DNA of 37,590 nt from positions 1 through 37,590 of the IMG/VR virus record IMGVR_UViG_3300044673_000120. One strand, given 5' to 3'. The notes beneath the pieces are model-generated. The model was not told the DNA's origin. It saw only the letters and a list, made by a program, of their open reading frames with translations, and searched no databases. Each line of letters begins with the position of its first letter. Position 1 is the first letter of the stretch. The DNA is from a virus. Both the position numbers and the translations under genes were made by a program. Shown piece by piece: positions 17,610 through 25,615 of the stretch.

Positions 17610-17753
17610 TTCGCTGGTTATTTTGAACCGAAATAACATTAAACTTTTACTTCAACCTAAATACATATTAAGCCTTAGAATTAATCTTTTAACGGTTAAT
17701 ATGCTAGTCACTTTTCGCGCGGTTTAATTGTAGATTTCGGGCAAAATACAGTT
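17610..17753. promoter_or_regulatory. Divergent intergenic region of late genes
   Basis: This AT-rich gap separates the leftward protease/capsid block from the rightward terminase block and must hold promoters for both. TTAACGGTTAA at 17689-17699 is a palindrome that could bind an activator. I saw no clear -33/-7 pair, as expected if late promoters need an activator. No Mor/C homologue was recognised. Confidence 0.45.
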
Positions 17754-18197
17754 ATGACAAAAAAGGAAGCTGAACAAAAGCGCGATCTGGCAAGAATGCT
17801 TTTCCTGCACGAATGCCTTACGCAAAAAGAAGTTGCACAGCGGGTAGGAGTTTCAGAGGTAACCATCAGTAAGTGGGCGGGAGCCGACGGCTGGGATAGC
17901 TTGAAGGTTTCTATCACCATTACCAAAGAGGAGCAATTAAAAAACCTATACAGGCAATTGTCTGCTATCAATGAAGAAATAGCCTCGCGTCCGGAACGGA
18001 GGTTTGCAACATCAGCCGAGGCTGACCTGATTTGTAAATTGGCAAATGCCATTGATAAGATGGAAACCGATGTTGGCGTGAGCGATATCGTATCAGTCGG
18101 CAAAAAGTTTATCGATTGGATTCGGAAATTCGACCTAAAGAAAGCCCAGGAGTTTACACCGCTTTTCGATGCTTTTATTAAAGACAATCTGAGGTAA
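17754..18197 (+). CDS. Terminase small subunit
   Basis: 147 aa. A helix-turn-helix lies at about residues 22-44 (LTQKEVAQRVGVSEVTISKW), followed by a helical oligomerisation part. This is the usual plan of small terminase subunits, which bind the packaging site and load the large subunit. It is the first gene of the + strand block and shares a TAATG stop/start with the large terminase. For Mu-like phages, packaging starts at the host/phage junction near the early end. Confidence 0.82.
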   Translation: MTKKEAEQKRDLARMLFLHECLTQKEVAQRVGVSEVTISKWAGADGWDSLKVSITITKEEQLKNLYRQLSAINEEIASRPERRFATSAEADLICKLANAIDKMETDVGVSDIVSVGKKFIDWIRKFDLKKAQEFTPLFDAFIKDNLR

Positions 18198-19732
18198 TGG
18201 TAAAAAGACTGAAACCCGATGAACGGTTTGCCCTGACCGATTGGGATGCTTTTAAAAAGGGCATCATGGAGGCGACTATTGTTGACACCAACGAGTCGCA
18301 TGCTGACAAACTTTTGCGCATTGCCAAATTAGAAGCTGATGACGAAGCGTGGTTTGCTTATTATTTCCCGACATACTACAAAAGCTCACCGGCACCCTTT
18401 CATAAAAGGGCTACAAAACGATTGTTTAAAAATAAACGCTGGTATGAAGTAAGGGCGTGGAGCCGCGAGCTCGCCAAATCGGCACGGGCTATGATGGAAG
18501 TTACCAAGCTGGCACTAACCGGACAGATCAAAAATGTTTTGCTGATATCTAACAGCGGTGATAATGCCGAAAGGTTGTTAATGCCTTTTATGGTTAATTT
18601 CGAGTGCAATCAGCGTATCCTTAACGACTACGGCCCACAAGAAAAACCGGGCAGCTGGGAAATAGGCGAGTTCACATTAATGTCGGGCTGTGCTTTCCGA
18701 TCATTGGGAGCGGGCCAGAGTCCACGCGGAACCCGCAACGAAAGTTACCGTCCGGACTTCATCCTGATAGACGATATCGATACCGACGAAGAAACCCGAA
18801 ACCCGGAGCGGATTGAGAAGAAGTGGAACTGGATTGAGCAGGCTTTGATCCCAACAGTTTCGGTCTCAGGAAATTATCGGATACTTTTCAACGGAAACAT
18901 CATTGCGCGCGATTGTTGCATCACTAGGGCAATCCAAAAGGCCGATCATGTAGATGTGATCAATATCCGGGATAAAAACGGTAAATCAAGCTGGCCGGAG
19001 AAGAATTCAGAGGCTGATATTGACAAGATCCTCTCGATGATCTCAACAGCCAGTGCCGAAAAAGAGTATTTCAATAACCCAATCAGTAACGGCGATATAT
19101 TTAAGGAAATGCGCTGGGGCAAGGTGCCACCTATTTCAAAATTCAAGTTCCTGGTAGCATATGGCGACCCGGCTCCATCTAACTCAACCAATGGTAAGGG
19201 CAGTTATAAATCAATCTTCCTGATTGGATTTTTTGAAGGTATTTTTTATGTGCTGACCGGGTTCCTCGACCATGTAGTCAACTCCGAGTTTATCAACTGG
19301 TATTACAACCTGAAGGATTATGCCAGTGATAAAACTCAGGTGTATAATTTCATCGAGAACAATAAGCTTCAAGATCCATTCTTTGAGCAGGTGTTTATCC
19401 CGCTATTTACCGAAAAGGCCAAGGAGAAAGGGGTGATCGGTATTGTTCCGGATACCAGGGCAAAGCCTGACAAGTTCAGCCGTATTGAGGGAAACCTTGA
19501 ACCATTGAACCGCTTGGGTAAACTTATCCTTAACGAAGCTGAGCGAAGCAACCCTCACATGAAACGCCTCGAAGAGCAATTCCTTTTGGTTAATCCAAGG
19601 CTTTCGGCACCGGCTGACGGACCCGATGGTATTGAGGGAGGTGTATGGATCATCAACCAGAAGCTTGCCGCATTGCTGCCCGACAGCTTTAAGATAGGTA
19701 GAAACAAACCAAATTATAAAAAACGATTCTAG
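18197..19732 (+). CDS. Terminase large subunit (Mu gp28-like)
   Basis: 511 aa. The ATPase half shows a variant Walker A near RAWSRELAKSARAM (about 88-101) and Walker B FILIDDID (about 188-195), followed by a TDEETRNPERIEKKW segment. The nuclease half begins near FKFLVAYGDPAPS (about 315-327), the first metal-binding Asp of the RNase H-like fold, with a later GIVPDTRAKPDKFSRI. It packages DNA into heads and cuts the host-joined end. Length is normal. Confidence 0.9.
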   Translation: MVKRLKPDERFALTDWDAFKKGIMEATIVDTNESHADKLLRIAKLEADDEAWFAYYFPTYYKSSPAPFHKRATKRLFKNKRWYEVRAWSRELAKSARAMMEVTKLALTGQIKNVLLISNSGDNAERLLMPFMVNFECNQRILNDYGPQEKPGSWEIGEFTLMSGCAFRSLGAGQSPRGTRNESYRPDFILIDDIDTDEETRNPERIEKKWNWIEQALIPTVSVSGNYRILFNGNIIARDCCITRAIQKADHVDVINIRDKNGKSSWPEKNSEADIDKILSMISTASAEKEYFNNPISNGDIFKEMRWGKVPPISKFKFLVAYGDPAPSNSTNGKGSYKSIFLIGFFEGIFYVLTGFLDHVVNSEFINWYYNLKDYASDKTQVYNFIENNKLQDPFFEQVFIPLFTEKAKEKGVIGIVPDTRAKPDKFSRIEGNLEPLNRLGKLILNEAERSNPHMKRLEEQFLLVNPRLSAPADGPDGIEGGVWIINQKLAALLPDSFKIGRNKPNYKKRF

Positions 19733-19733
19733 T

Positions 19734-20024
19734 ATGAGAGAAAAATTTAAAGGGTATTTCATTGGTCTTTACATCCGGTTTAAAGGTCGCGATGCAGCAA
19801 AGAACAAGGCTATTAAAAAGGCAAAGGCGTTGCACATTAAAACTGGGAAGCATTACCGGGTGTATTTCCTGAAAAATGAATACCAGGCATTAACCCGCCA
19901 GGATCTTCAGTTAAGAAAGCACACCGGGGAGTTTGGGTGGCAGGTGAATAGTACCTCTATGAAACCTTTTTGTTTTTACGACACGGCAACCGACATCGTT
20001 TATAAACATTTAAAAACAGCATAA
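19734..20024 (+). CDS. Small basic protein of the head operon
   Basis: 96 aa, Lys/Arg-rich, with KGYFIGLYIRFKGRDAAKNK near the start and a Tyr/Lys-rich rest. It begins 1 nt after the terminase stop and ends 1 nt before the gp36-like gene, so it is part of the packaging/head operon. No family is recognised. The basic charge suggests nucleic acid contact. Confidence 0.7.
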   Translation: MREKFKGYFIGLYIRFKGRDAAKNKAIKKAKALHIKTGKHYRVYFLKNEYQALTRQDLQLRKHTGEFGWQVNSTSMKPFCFYDTATDIVYKHLKTA

Positions 20025-20025
20025 T

Positions 20026-20439
20026 ATGAGTTTTTTAACACAAGAGGAACTAAAGACACACCTGTATGCTGAAAATATAGATGTGATCACCAGGGAAGAC
20101 GATACGCTCGTCGTTGCTGCCATCGATGCAGCTACCCAGGAGGCTAAGGGTTATCTGGGCGCATTCGATAAGACTGCCATTTTTGCAGCAGTAGCCGATG
20201 CGCGCAATGCGCTGCTTTTAACTTTCGTGAAAGATATTGCGGCCTGGCACCTGATCAACCTATGCAATGCCGGCTCAGACATGAAACTGAGACAGGATCG
20301 GTATGAACGTGCAATCGCCTGGCTAAAGGATGTTCAAAAAGGAAATATCACTCCTGATCTTCCGGTGGTAACCGTCGAGGGCGAAACAGCCGCAGTTATT
20401 CAGTTTGGAGGTAACGAAAAACGCAATCAACATTTTTAA
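20026..20439 (+). CDS. gp36-like head-tail connector (DUF1320 type)
   Basis: 137 aa. It begins MSFLTQEELKTHLYAENIDV, the standard opening of the Mu gp36/DUF1320 family, and has a helical middle (ARNALLLTFVKDIAAWHLI) and a RYERAIAWLKDVQKG motif. Members are thought to be adaptors between portal and tail. Tightly placed ahead of the portal gene. Confidence 0.8.
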   Translation: MSFLTQEELKTHLYAENIDVITREDDTLVVAAIDAATQEAKGYLGAFDKTAIFAAVADARNALLLTFVKDIAAWHLINLCNAGSDMKLRQDRYERAIAWLKDVQKGNITPDLPVVTVEGETAAVIQFGGNEKRNQHF

Positions 20440-20446
20440 ATAAATC

Positions 20447-23050
20447 ATGAAACAAGAAGTTAAAAAGCGGCCTATGCAGCCGATTATTTCGCAGCTGGTA
20501 ATCAAACCGCCACAGCGCAAAACGTCTGACGTTGGCCAGTGGCGCACGGCCATGCAGAGTGCCGACATGGGTCGCATGAAATTGCTTTTCGATCTGTACG
20601 AAGATTTACTGATCGACGGCGTTCTGGCCGATGCTGTTGATAAACGGATCAGTGCAGTGACCAACTCGCCAATCACGTTTCAGGATGCCAACGGCAAGGA
20701 TGTTCCGGAGATCACTGATCTGATCGACACCCCGGCTTTCGAAGAGTTACTTACTACAATTATGCAATCCCGTTTCTGGGGAAGGGCTGCCGGTGAATTT
20801 ACCTTTGCTGAGGAGTTCGGGTTTACACCACTGCCATTTAAACACATTAACCTGGATAATAAAAGCATTCTGATTAACGAGTACGATGAAAAAGGCATCG
20901 ACTATTCAGCTGATGATATGATTCTGGTCTTAGGTCGCCCGGCGCAGTTTGGTTTATTCCTGAAGACGGCACCTTATGCTATCTGGAAACGTGGCGGGTT
21001 TGGAGACTATGCCCAATGGCTCGAGCTGTTTGGTATGCCGCAGCGGGTGGGTAAGTACTCGAGTTATGATCCGGAAAGCCGCCAGACCTTGGTTGCGGCC
21101 ATGGAACAAGCCGGATCAGCTCCTTGGATCGTGATCCCGAAAGAAACTGAGGTTGAAACGGTGAACAATACCGGTACCGGAAGTTCATCCGGAGCGCACA
21201 ACGATTTCCGCAAAGCCTGTAACGAGGAGTTACTGATTACCATTTTAGGGCAAACAATGACTACCCTTGACGGATCTAGCAAGAGCCAGAGCGAAACCCA
21301 CAAAGAGGTAGAAGAGGGAAAGAATAAAAGCGATATGCGCTATGTACGCCGCATTCTCAACCGCATGGTTGTGCCATTGCTCGAAAAACGCGGCTACCCG
21401 GTAAAAGGTGGAAAATTTGTATTTCCTGAATCGGCCATAGAGTTAACCGTTGACGATATCGTTTCGCTATCTGAATTGATTGAAATACCGGCCAGTTACC
21501 TTCACGATAAATATTCAATTCCGGTACCCGAAAACGGTGAGGAAATTGCACGGGCTTCGACGGCTTCGTCAGGCTCAGCCACCGAGCCGCCGAAAGGAGG
21601 GGATAAAACCCCACCCGCAACAAAACCAAAAGGGAAAGTTACTGATCCAGCCAAACCTGTAAAGCTTGCAGATGATCCAATAATTGATCATGGCGCAATG
21701 GAAGTGCGCGATCAAAAATATTTTTGGGAAAGGTTCTTTGATTTTTTCGTAGCGGCCCCAGGGAGAGGGGCTATGAATGGAAATCGCCGCACATCGGTTG
21801 AATTATCCGATACTGGCGAATTTAGCGATACAGATTTTTTAAAACGGGTTTACGACAGTAAGCCTTATTTTGATATCCAACTGTTTAATCACATCAGCAG
21901 CAACCTGATCGAAAAATTCCGTGAAGGTTGGAAGAACGACGCGGTTAAGCTTGCCGACATTGGGTTTAGTTATGGCTATACTTCAGAGGTTGCGCAAACA
22001 GCCATGGAGCTAAACCTATTCCATTTCAGCGCGGCAAAAACGTTGGCCGAGTGCCAGGAGTTGAATTCAATATTCCGGGAATCAAAAAGCTTTGATGAGT
22101 TTGTAAAGGCGGCATCGGTTAAACACGATCTGTTTAATAAGACCTGGGCTGAAACGGAATACAATACAGCTTATTTGACTGCCGAAAGCTCAGCTACCTA
22201 TTACCGGCTAAAGGATCAGTCGGACATATTTCCGGCATGGGAGTATAAAACTCAGGATGATAATCATGTCAGGGTTTCACACGCGGCACTAAACGGGTTA
22301 ACTCTTCCGTACAATGATCCGTTGTGGAATAGGATCATGCCGCCAAACGACTGGAATTGCAGATGCTATATAGTTGGCCGAACTAAAAGTGAATCCAAAA
22401 ACATAAGTTATGCCGATGAGCGGCAAAAGGCAAACGAATATATCAGTACTCCGGAGTTTGAAAAAGCTAAAGCGCAGGGATGGGGTGTAAACAGGGCCGA
22501 ACAAAAACAGGTTTTTACAGCCGATCAGATGTATATCAAACGGTTTCCTGGTGCGAGCTCGAAAGGAATAATCACAGATGAGGTAAAACATATTACCAAA
22601 CTCGACTATACCGACTACGGTTTAAGCGGCATTTCAACCGAAATGAAAACAGCGGCAAACCCGGCCAACAAATACGTTGGCGAAGCCGAGGCATGGTTTA
22701 ATAGCCAGAGCAAAAATTCCGGTGACTTGATTCTGAAAGATTATAACAACCGGCACGTCGCTTTAACTGAAGAAAACTTTAAGTATCACACCACAGGTAA
22801 CAAGTCAGATAGGGTGCTTTTACTCGATGCCATGAAAGAGGTATTAGTTAAGCCTAATGAGGTGTGGTTAAATGGGGTAGGATTAAACGACCTGTATTTG
22901 CTGAAGTTCTACAACGACAAAACGGTAGTTGTTTGGTGTAAGGTTGAGAATGGGAATATTTCAACGGTTCATTCGTGGTTTGAGCTGGCCTTGAAAAAGA
23001 AAGTAATCCGGAAGTACCGTGGGGGTTTACTCATAAAAAAAGCCGAATAA
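20447..23050 (+). CDS. Portal - Mu F head morphogenesis - nuclease-like fusion
   Basis: 867 aa in three parts. Residues 1 to about 400 are a DUF935 (Mu gp29-like) portal, with IISQLVIKPPQRKTSDVGQW and MEQAGSAPWIVIPKETEVE. A Pro/Lys-rich linker (about 385-405) leads to a Mu F/SPP1 gp7-like morphogenesis domain (about 450-660) with WEYKTQDDNHVRVSHAAL and the PPNDWNCRCYI end motif. The last 140 residues resemble phage Barnase/EndoU/colicin/RelE-like (PBECR) nuclease domains attached to structural polyproteins, with DRVLLLDAMKEVLVKPNEVW and KYRGGLLIKK. In Mu, gp29 and gp30 are separate. The nuclease-like domain could enter the cell with the DNA or help in assembly; activity is inference. The stop codon lies in the loop of a terminator. 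Confidence 0.85.
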   Translation: MKQEVKKRPMQPIISQLVIKPPQRKTSDVGQWRTAMQSADMGRMKLLFDLYEDLLIDGVLADAVDKRISAVTNSPITFQDANGKDVPEITDLIDTPAFEELLTTIMQSRFWGRAAGEFTFAEEFGFTPLPFKHINLDNKSILINEYDEKGIDYSADDMILVLGRPAQFGLFLKTAPYAIWKRGGFGDYAQWLELFGMPQRVGKYSSYDPESRQTLVAAMEQAGSAPWIVIPKETEVETVNNTGTGSSSGAHNDFRKACNEELLITILGQTMTTLDGSSKSQSETHKEVEEGKNKSDMRYVRRILNRMVVPLLEKRGYPVKGGKFVFPESAIELTVDDIVSLSELIEIPASYLHDKYSIPVPENGEEIARASTASSGSATEPPKGGDKTPPATKPKGKVTDPAKPVKLADDPIIDHGAMEVRDQKYFWERFFDFFVAAPGRGAMNGNRRTSVELSDTGEFSDTDFLKRVYDSKPYFDIQLFNHISSNLIEKFREGWKNDAVKLADIGFSYGYTSEVAQTAMELNLFHFSAAKTLAECQELNSIFRESKSFDEFVKAASVKHDLFNKTWAETEYNTAYLTAESSATYYRLKDQSDIFPAWEYKTQDDNHVRVSHAALNGLTLPYNDPLWNRIMPPNDWNCRCYIVGRTKSESKNISYADERQKANEYISTPEFEKAKAQGWGVNRAEQKQVFTADQMYIKRFPGASSKGIITDEVKHITKLDYTDYGLSGISTEMKTAANPANKYVGEAEAWFNSQSKNSGDLILKDYNNRHVALTEENFKYHTTGNKSDRVLLLDAMKEVLVKPNEVWLNGVGLNDLYLLKFYNDKTVVVWCKVENGNISTVHSWFELALKKKVIRKYRGGLLIKKAE

Positions 23051-23061
23051 ATCGGCTTTTT
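23037..23061 (+). terminator. Terminator overlapping portal-gene stop codon
   Basis: AAAAAGCCG and CGGCTTTTT form a perfect 9-bp stem with the loop AATAAAT, which contains the stop codon. The T tract follows directly. It probably lowers, rather than stops, expression of the two downstream genes. Confidence 0.75.
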
Positions 23062-23151
23062 GCGGGTTAATCAGTTGGGAACGCTGTCCGAAGCAGCCGC
23101 CTTTGCCCCCATCGCCCACTAGGTGTTGGCCTTAGCTTTAACCGCTCCCGC
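23062..23151. other. GC-rich, possibly structured intergenic segment
   Basis: About 90 nt, clearly richer in G+C than its surroundings. GCGGG at the start can pair with CCCGC at the end, and GCTG/CAGC (23083-23097) forms an inner hairpin. No convincing frame is present. It could be a small RNA, a leader for the gpG-like gene, or the remnant of an insertion. I do not recognise a known RNA family. Confidence 0.3.
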
Positions 23152-23185
23152 TTGACTTCAATACAAATGTACGAAAATATATCGA

Positions 23186-23758
23186 ATGAGATACGCTGAT
23201 TTAAATTCATTTATCGCTTCGCTCGAATTAAAAATACGAACGAAAGTTCCAAATATTGTCGCTGAAACAGCTACCGAATACTTTAAAGATCGGTTCCGGA
23301 CAAAGGAGTGGGATGGATCGGCATGGCCACAAACGAAGCGGATAGTGAGAAAAGGAACGCTGCTGGTCAGATCCTCGAAGCTGGTGAATTTGATTCGGCC
23401 AAGTGTGGTGGCGTTTAACCGGGTGGTGATTAGTGCCGGTAATGATAAAGTACCGTATGCTAAGATTCATAATGAGGGCGGGGAGCTACACCCTAAAGTT
23501 ACTCCCGCCATGCGAAAGTGGGCGTGGGCTAACTATTATGCAGCCGGAGGATCTAGTCTGAAATCGGCAACGGAAAAAGGTATAAAAAAGTCAAGTTTTA
23601 ACGCGGGCAAAGGCAGTACAATTAATTTTTACAAAAGCCTGGCATTAACAAAGAAAACTCAGCTTGACATTACTATCCCCAAGCGGCAGTTTATGGGGCA
23701 TAGCCAAAAGCTTAACGTGAAAATTCTGGAACGAATAAAGGGTTTATTAAACGAATAA
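23186..23758 (+). CDS. Virion morphogenesis protein (Mu gpG-like)
   Basis: 190 aa. Motifs TEYFKDRFRTKEWDGSAWP, SSKLVNLIRPS and KIHNEGG are those of the phage virion morphogenesis/tail completion family (Mu gpG). KRQFMGHSQKL near the end is the typical RxFxG motif. It acts in joining heads to tails. It follows the structured gap and precedes the gp37-like gene by 8 nt. Confidence 0.85.
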   Translation: MRYADLNSFIASLELKIRTKVPNIVAETATEYFKDRFRTKEWDGSAWPQTKRIVRKGTLLVRSSKLVNLIRPSVVAFNRVVISAGNDKVPYAKIHNEGGELHPKVTPAMRKWAWANYYAAGGSSLKSATEKGIKKSSFNAGKGSTINFYKSLALTKKTQLDITIPKRQFMGHSQKLNVKILERIKGLLNE

Positions 23759-23766
23759 TTATAACC

Positions 23767-24198
23767 ATGAAAGACATTTATTTAAAAACTGTGGCGCGGT
23801 TGAAAACCGTAACCGCGTTGAAATGGATTGATGCTGAAGCTGGCCAGTTGGAATTTTTTGAGACACGGCCACCGGTGGCATTTCCCTGCGCACTAATCGA
23901 CGTTGAGTATCCGCAATGCGAAGATCTTGGCGACACTTTACAGCAATGCACCGCACGGGTTACCGTTCGCCTGGCATTTGAACCAGCCGGTATAACCAGC
24001 GGCGCAGCTCCTACCTTGGTACGGGATAAAGCCCTGGCGATGTTCGATGTGGTTTCGGCCTGTTACTCGGCCTTTCAGGGTTGGAGCGATACCGAAGTTG
24101 GATCGTTTAGCCGCATGTCGCAAATCACCGAAAAACGGGAGGATAACCTAAAGGTAATTATTCAGGTGTGGGAAACTACGTTTGAGGAGGAGGCGTAG
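23767..24198 (+). CDS. gp37-like tail terminator/joining protein
   Basis: 143 aa. The order helix, beta sheet, helix (KDIYLKTVARLKT, then ARVTVRLAFE, then DKALAMFDVVSACYSAFQGW) is that of small tail terminator and joining proteins. It is the last gene of the + block and ends 7 nt from the stop of a convergent gene, with no visible terminator between them. Identification is by position and fold pattern. Confidence 0.65.
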   Translation: MKDIYLKTVARLKTVTALKWIDAEAGQLEFFETRPPVAFPCALIDVEYPQCEDLGDTLQQCTARVTVRLAFEPAGITSGAAPTLVRDKALAMFDVVSACYSAFQGWSDTEVGSFSRMSQITEKREDNLKVIIQVWETTFEEEA

Positions 24199-24205
24199 TG
24201 CCAAT

Positions 24206-24457
24206 TTATTTAATCCAAACTGATTCTTTTGGATGCCTATTGATCTTCCGCTCTTGCTTAATTCGCCACAAAAAACGGCGGAGCGACTTGAAATCTTTCA
24301 ATACTTGCAGCCGTTGTTCACCTGTGCTTCCGTCGCAATGTGGAGAACTGACATAAGCTTCGTAAAACGTGCTTAATGTCTCATAATAGCCTTCGGGTGA
24401 GTCCTCCTGAAGCAGCTCTTCAACCGCCGTTCTTTCAACTTTACTCGCTTGATTCAT
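24206..24457 (-). CDS. Small protein of unknown function
   Basis: 83 aa from the ATG at 24455-24457 (MNQASKVERTAVEELLQ). A start 17 codons upstream is possible. Acidic helical first half, basic second half (KSLRRFLWRIKQERKINR). An EGYYETLSTFYEAYVSS segment looks like real coding sequence. It converges on the gp37-like gene. Family not recognised. Confidence 0.55.
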   Translation of the reverse strand: MNQASKVERTAVEELLQEDSPEGYYETLSTFYEAYVSSPHCDGSTGEQRLQVLKDFKSLRRFLWRIKQERKINRHPKESVWIK

Positions 24458-24491
24458 TTGGGATGAGGTTATGGTTTTTAAACAAAGACCG

Positions 24492-24680
24492 ATGGAGTTG
24501 ACTGTCACTTTTTGGGAATACCCACCAAGTCGCCATCCTTACGGGTGTGGCACTCCACCGGCTATGTTTTTGCCAGAAGAGGTGAGTATTCAAGTAAAAA
24601 GTAACAGTCGATACGAAATAAATGAATTGAACGGTGATATCAAAAGCAAACAGAGTATTTTGTTTTCAACAGGGCGATAA
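24492..24680 (+). CDS. Small protein, uncertain
   Basis: 62 aa from the ATG at 24492 (MELTVTFWEYPPSRHPYGC), or 69 aa from 24471. It is divergent from the preceding small gene and ends 27 nt before a terminator hairpin. Residue use is plausible for a compact beta protein, but no homologue is recognised and it may not be translated. Confidence 0.4.
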   Translation: MELTVTFWEYPPSRHPYGCGTPPAMFLPEEVSIQVKSNSRYEINELNGDIKSKQSILFSTGR

Positions 24681-24707
24681 TAAATCTTAAGGATAGCTGG
24701 TAATAAA

Positions 24708-24734
24708 AAAAGGCGGGCAATGCGACCGCCTTTT
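24708..24734 (-). terminator. Terminator of lipoprotein gene (bidirectional)
   Basis: AAAAGGCGG and CCGCCTTTT form a 9-bp stem around a 9-base loop. On the - strand a run of seven T follows, making a strong intrinsic terminator for the lipoprotein gene. On the + strand four T follow, so it can also end the small + gene. Confidence 0.85.
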
Positions 24735-24751
24735 ACTTGTATTTTTGTAGT

Positions 24752-25177
24752 CTATTTTATTTTAACTGCCAATCCGGTTGCCGAATGATAAACTATTGAT
24801 CCGTATGAATAATCCTGAAACTTAACATCGATCAGCCCACTGGCTTTCAATTCAACAGCCTGAATATAGAGCGCGTCAATCAAATCGGCTTTGTTGCAGT
24901 CGCCATATTGCCCCGTATGCTTCACGGGCGAAGCACCGTATATATCGTCGCTCTTATCAGCCTTAACCGGCTTCTCTGCCTTGGCAATTAACCCAGGCTG
25001 GCAGTCGGCACTTACAATTCCGAGCGATTGATACGCTGTACCAATAGAGCTGGTGGTAATCAGGAACCCGTTGCGGCTGTAATCTTCGAAACTTACCGTA
25101 GTAGTTTTCATTTGGTAGGTAGTAGCACTGCAAGCCGTTAATAGCGCAACTGAAAGAATAAAAATTAGCTTTTTCAT
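24752..25177 (-). CDS. Lipoprotein, likely cargo (moron) gene
   Basis: 141 aa with a clean lipoprotein signal: MKKLIFILSVALLTACS, lipobox LTAC, Cys at residue 16. The mature part contains ADCQPGLIAKAEKPVK and GLIDVKFQDYSYGS, which looks like a small globular envelope protein. It has its own -7 box upstream and a strong terminator downstream and is unlike the genes around it. Such isolated units in prophages are often expressed in the lysogen and change the host surface, for example excluding other phages. That role is inference. Confidence 0.75.
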   Translation of the reverse strand: MKKLIFILSVALLTACSATTYQMKTTTVSFEDYSRNGFLITTSSIGTAYQSLGIVSADCQPGLIAKAEKPVKADKSDDIYGASPVKHTGQYGDCNKADLIDALYIQAVELKASGLIDVKFQDYSYGSIVYHSATGLAVKIK

Positions 25178-25199
25178 GTTGGTTTGTTTTTTTTATTGT

Positions 25200-25207
25200 C
25201 AAATATA
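25200..25207 (-). promoter_or_regulatory. Bacteroidota -7 box for the lipoprotein gene
   Basis: TATATTTG on the - strand fits the TAnnTTTG consensus, 22 nt before the lipoprotein ATG. No good TTTG -33 box is seen at the usual distance, but the upstream region is AT-rich. Confidence 0.5.
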
Positions 25208-25218
25208 TAAAATTAAAA

Positions 25219-25458
25219 CTATCTGCGAATCTTTTTAAACGATGCCAGCGAACGTTTTCCGAGTTCCATTGCAGCGGCGTGTTCTGCCAGGCGAATGATG
25301 TTTATTCCTAAATCGTTGGATTGGTTTCGCGTGCCGTTTAACACCCCGGATACGTGACCCCTTGAACATTTAACGATCCGTGCGATGCGGGTCTGCTCTC
25401 CGTCTTTCATCGAGTTAATCAGATCTAAACGGCGGTAGCGTGGAGTCTGGTCTTTCAT
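25219..25458 (-). CDS. Small helix-turn-helix protein
   Basis: 79 aa from the ATG at 25456-25458 (MKDQTPRYRRLDLINSMKDG). The start is fixed by its ATGA overlap with the zinc-ribbon gene. QTRIARIVKCSRGHVSGVLN (about residues 22-41) reads as a Cro-type helix-turn-helix, and the protein is strongly basic. Probably a phage regulator or DNA-binding accessory protein. Targets unknown. Confidence 0.65.
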   Translation of the reverse strand: MKDQTPRYRRLDLINSMKDGEQTRIARIVKCSRGHVSGVLNGTRNQSNDLGINIIRLAEHAAAMELGKRSLASFKKIRR

Positions 25459-25610
25459 GGCATTGCGTTTACGTTGGTTCCACAATCAGGGCAGTTGTCG
25501 CCATGTAGTCGGCGGTCGAACCATCGGCCACATTTGATACATTGGTGCCATAGTTCGTGATTGCCTTCGACAAGGCTCAGGCACCTAAAAGCGTTTAATA
25601 TCTTTTTCAT
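25455..25610 (-). CDS. 51-aa zinc-ribbon protein
   Basis: A 51-codon frame starts at the ATG at 25608-25610 and ends in a TGA overlapping the next ATG (ATGA). CIKCGRWF and CPDCG give the CxxC-n-CxxC pattern of a treble-clef or ribbon zinc protein. Small zinc ribbons of this kind are common in Bacteroidota phages. It is likely nucleic acid or protein binding. Confidence 0.7.
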   Translation of the reverse strand: MKKILNAFRCLSLVEGNHELWHQCIKCGRWFDRRLHGDNCPDCGTNVNAMP

Positions 25611-25615
25611 ATCTA

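Noticed and set aside
17610-24205. Invertible segment bounded by inverted repeats
   Set aside because: I compared the two junctions and saw no shared inverted repeat, and no invertase gene was found, so an active switch is not supported.
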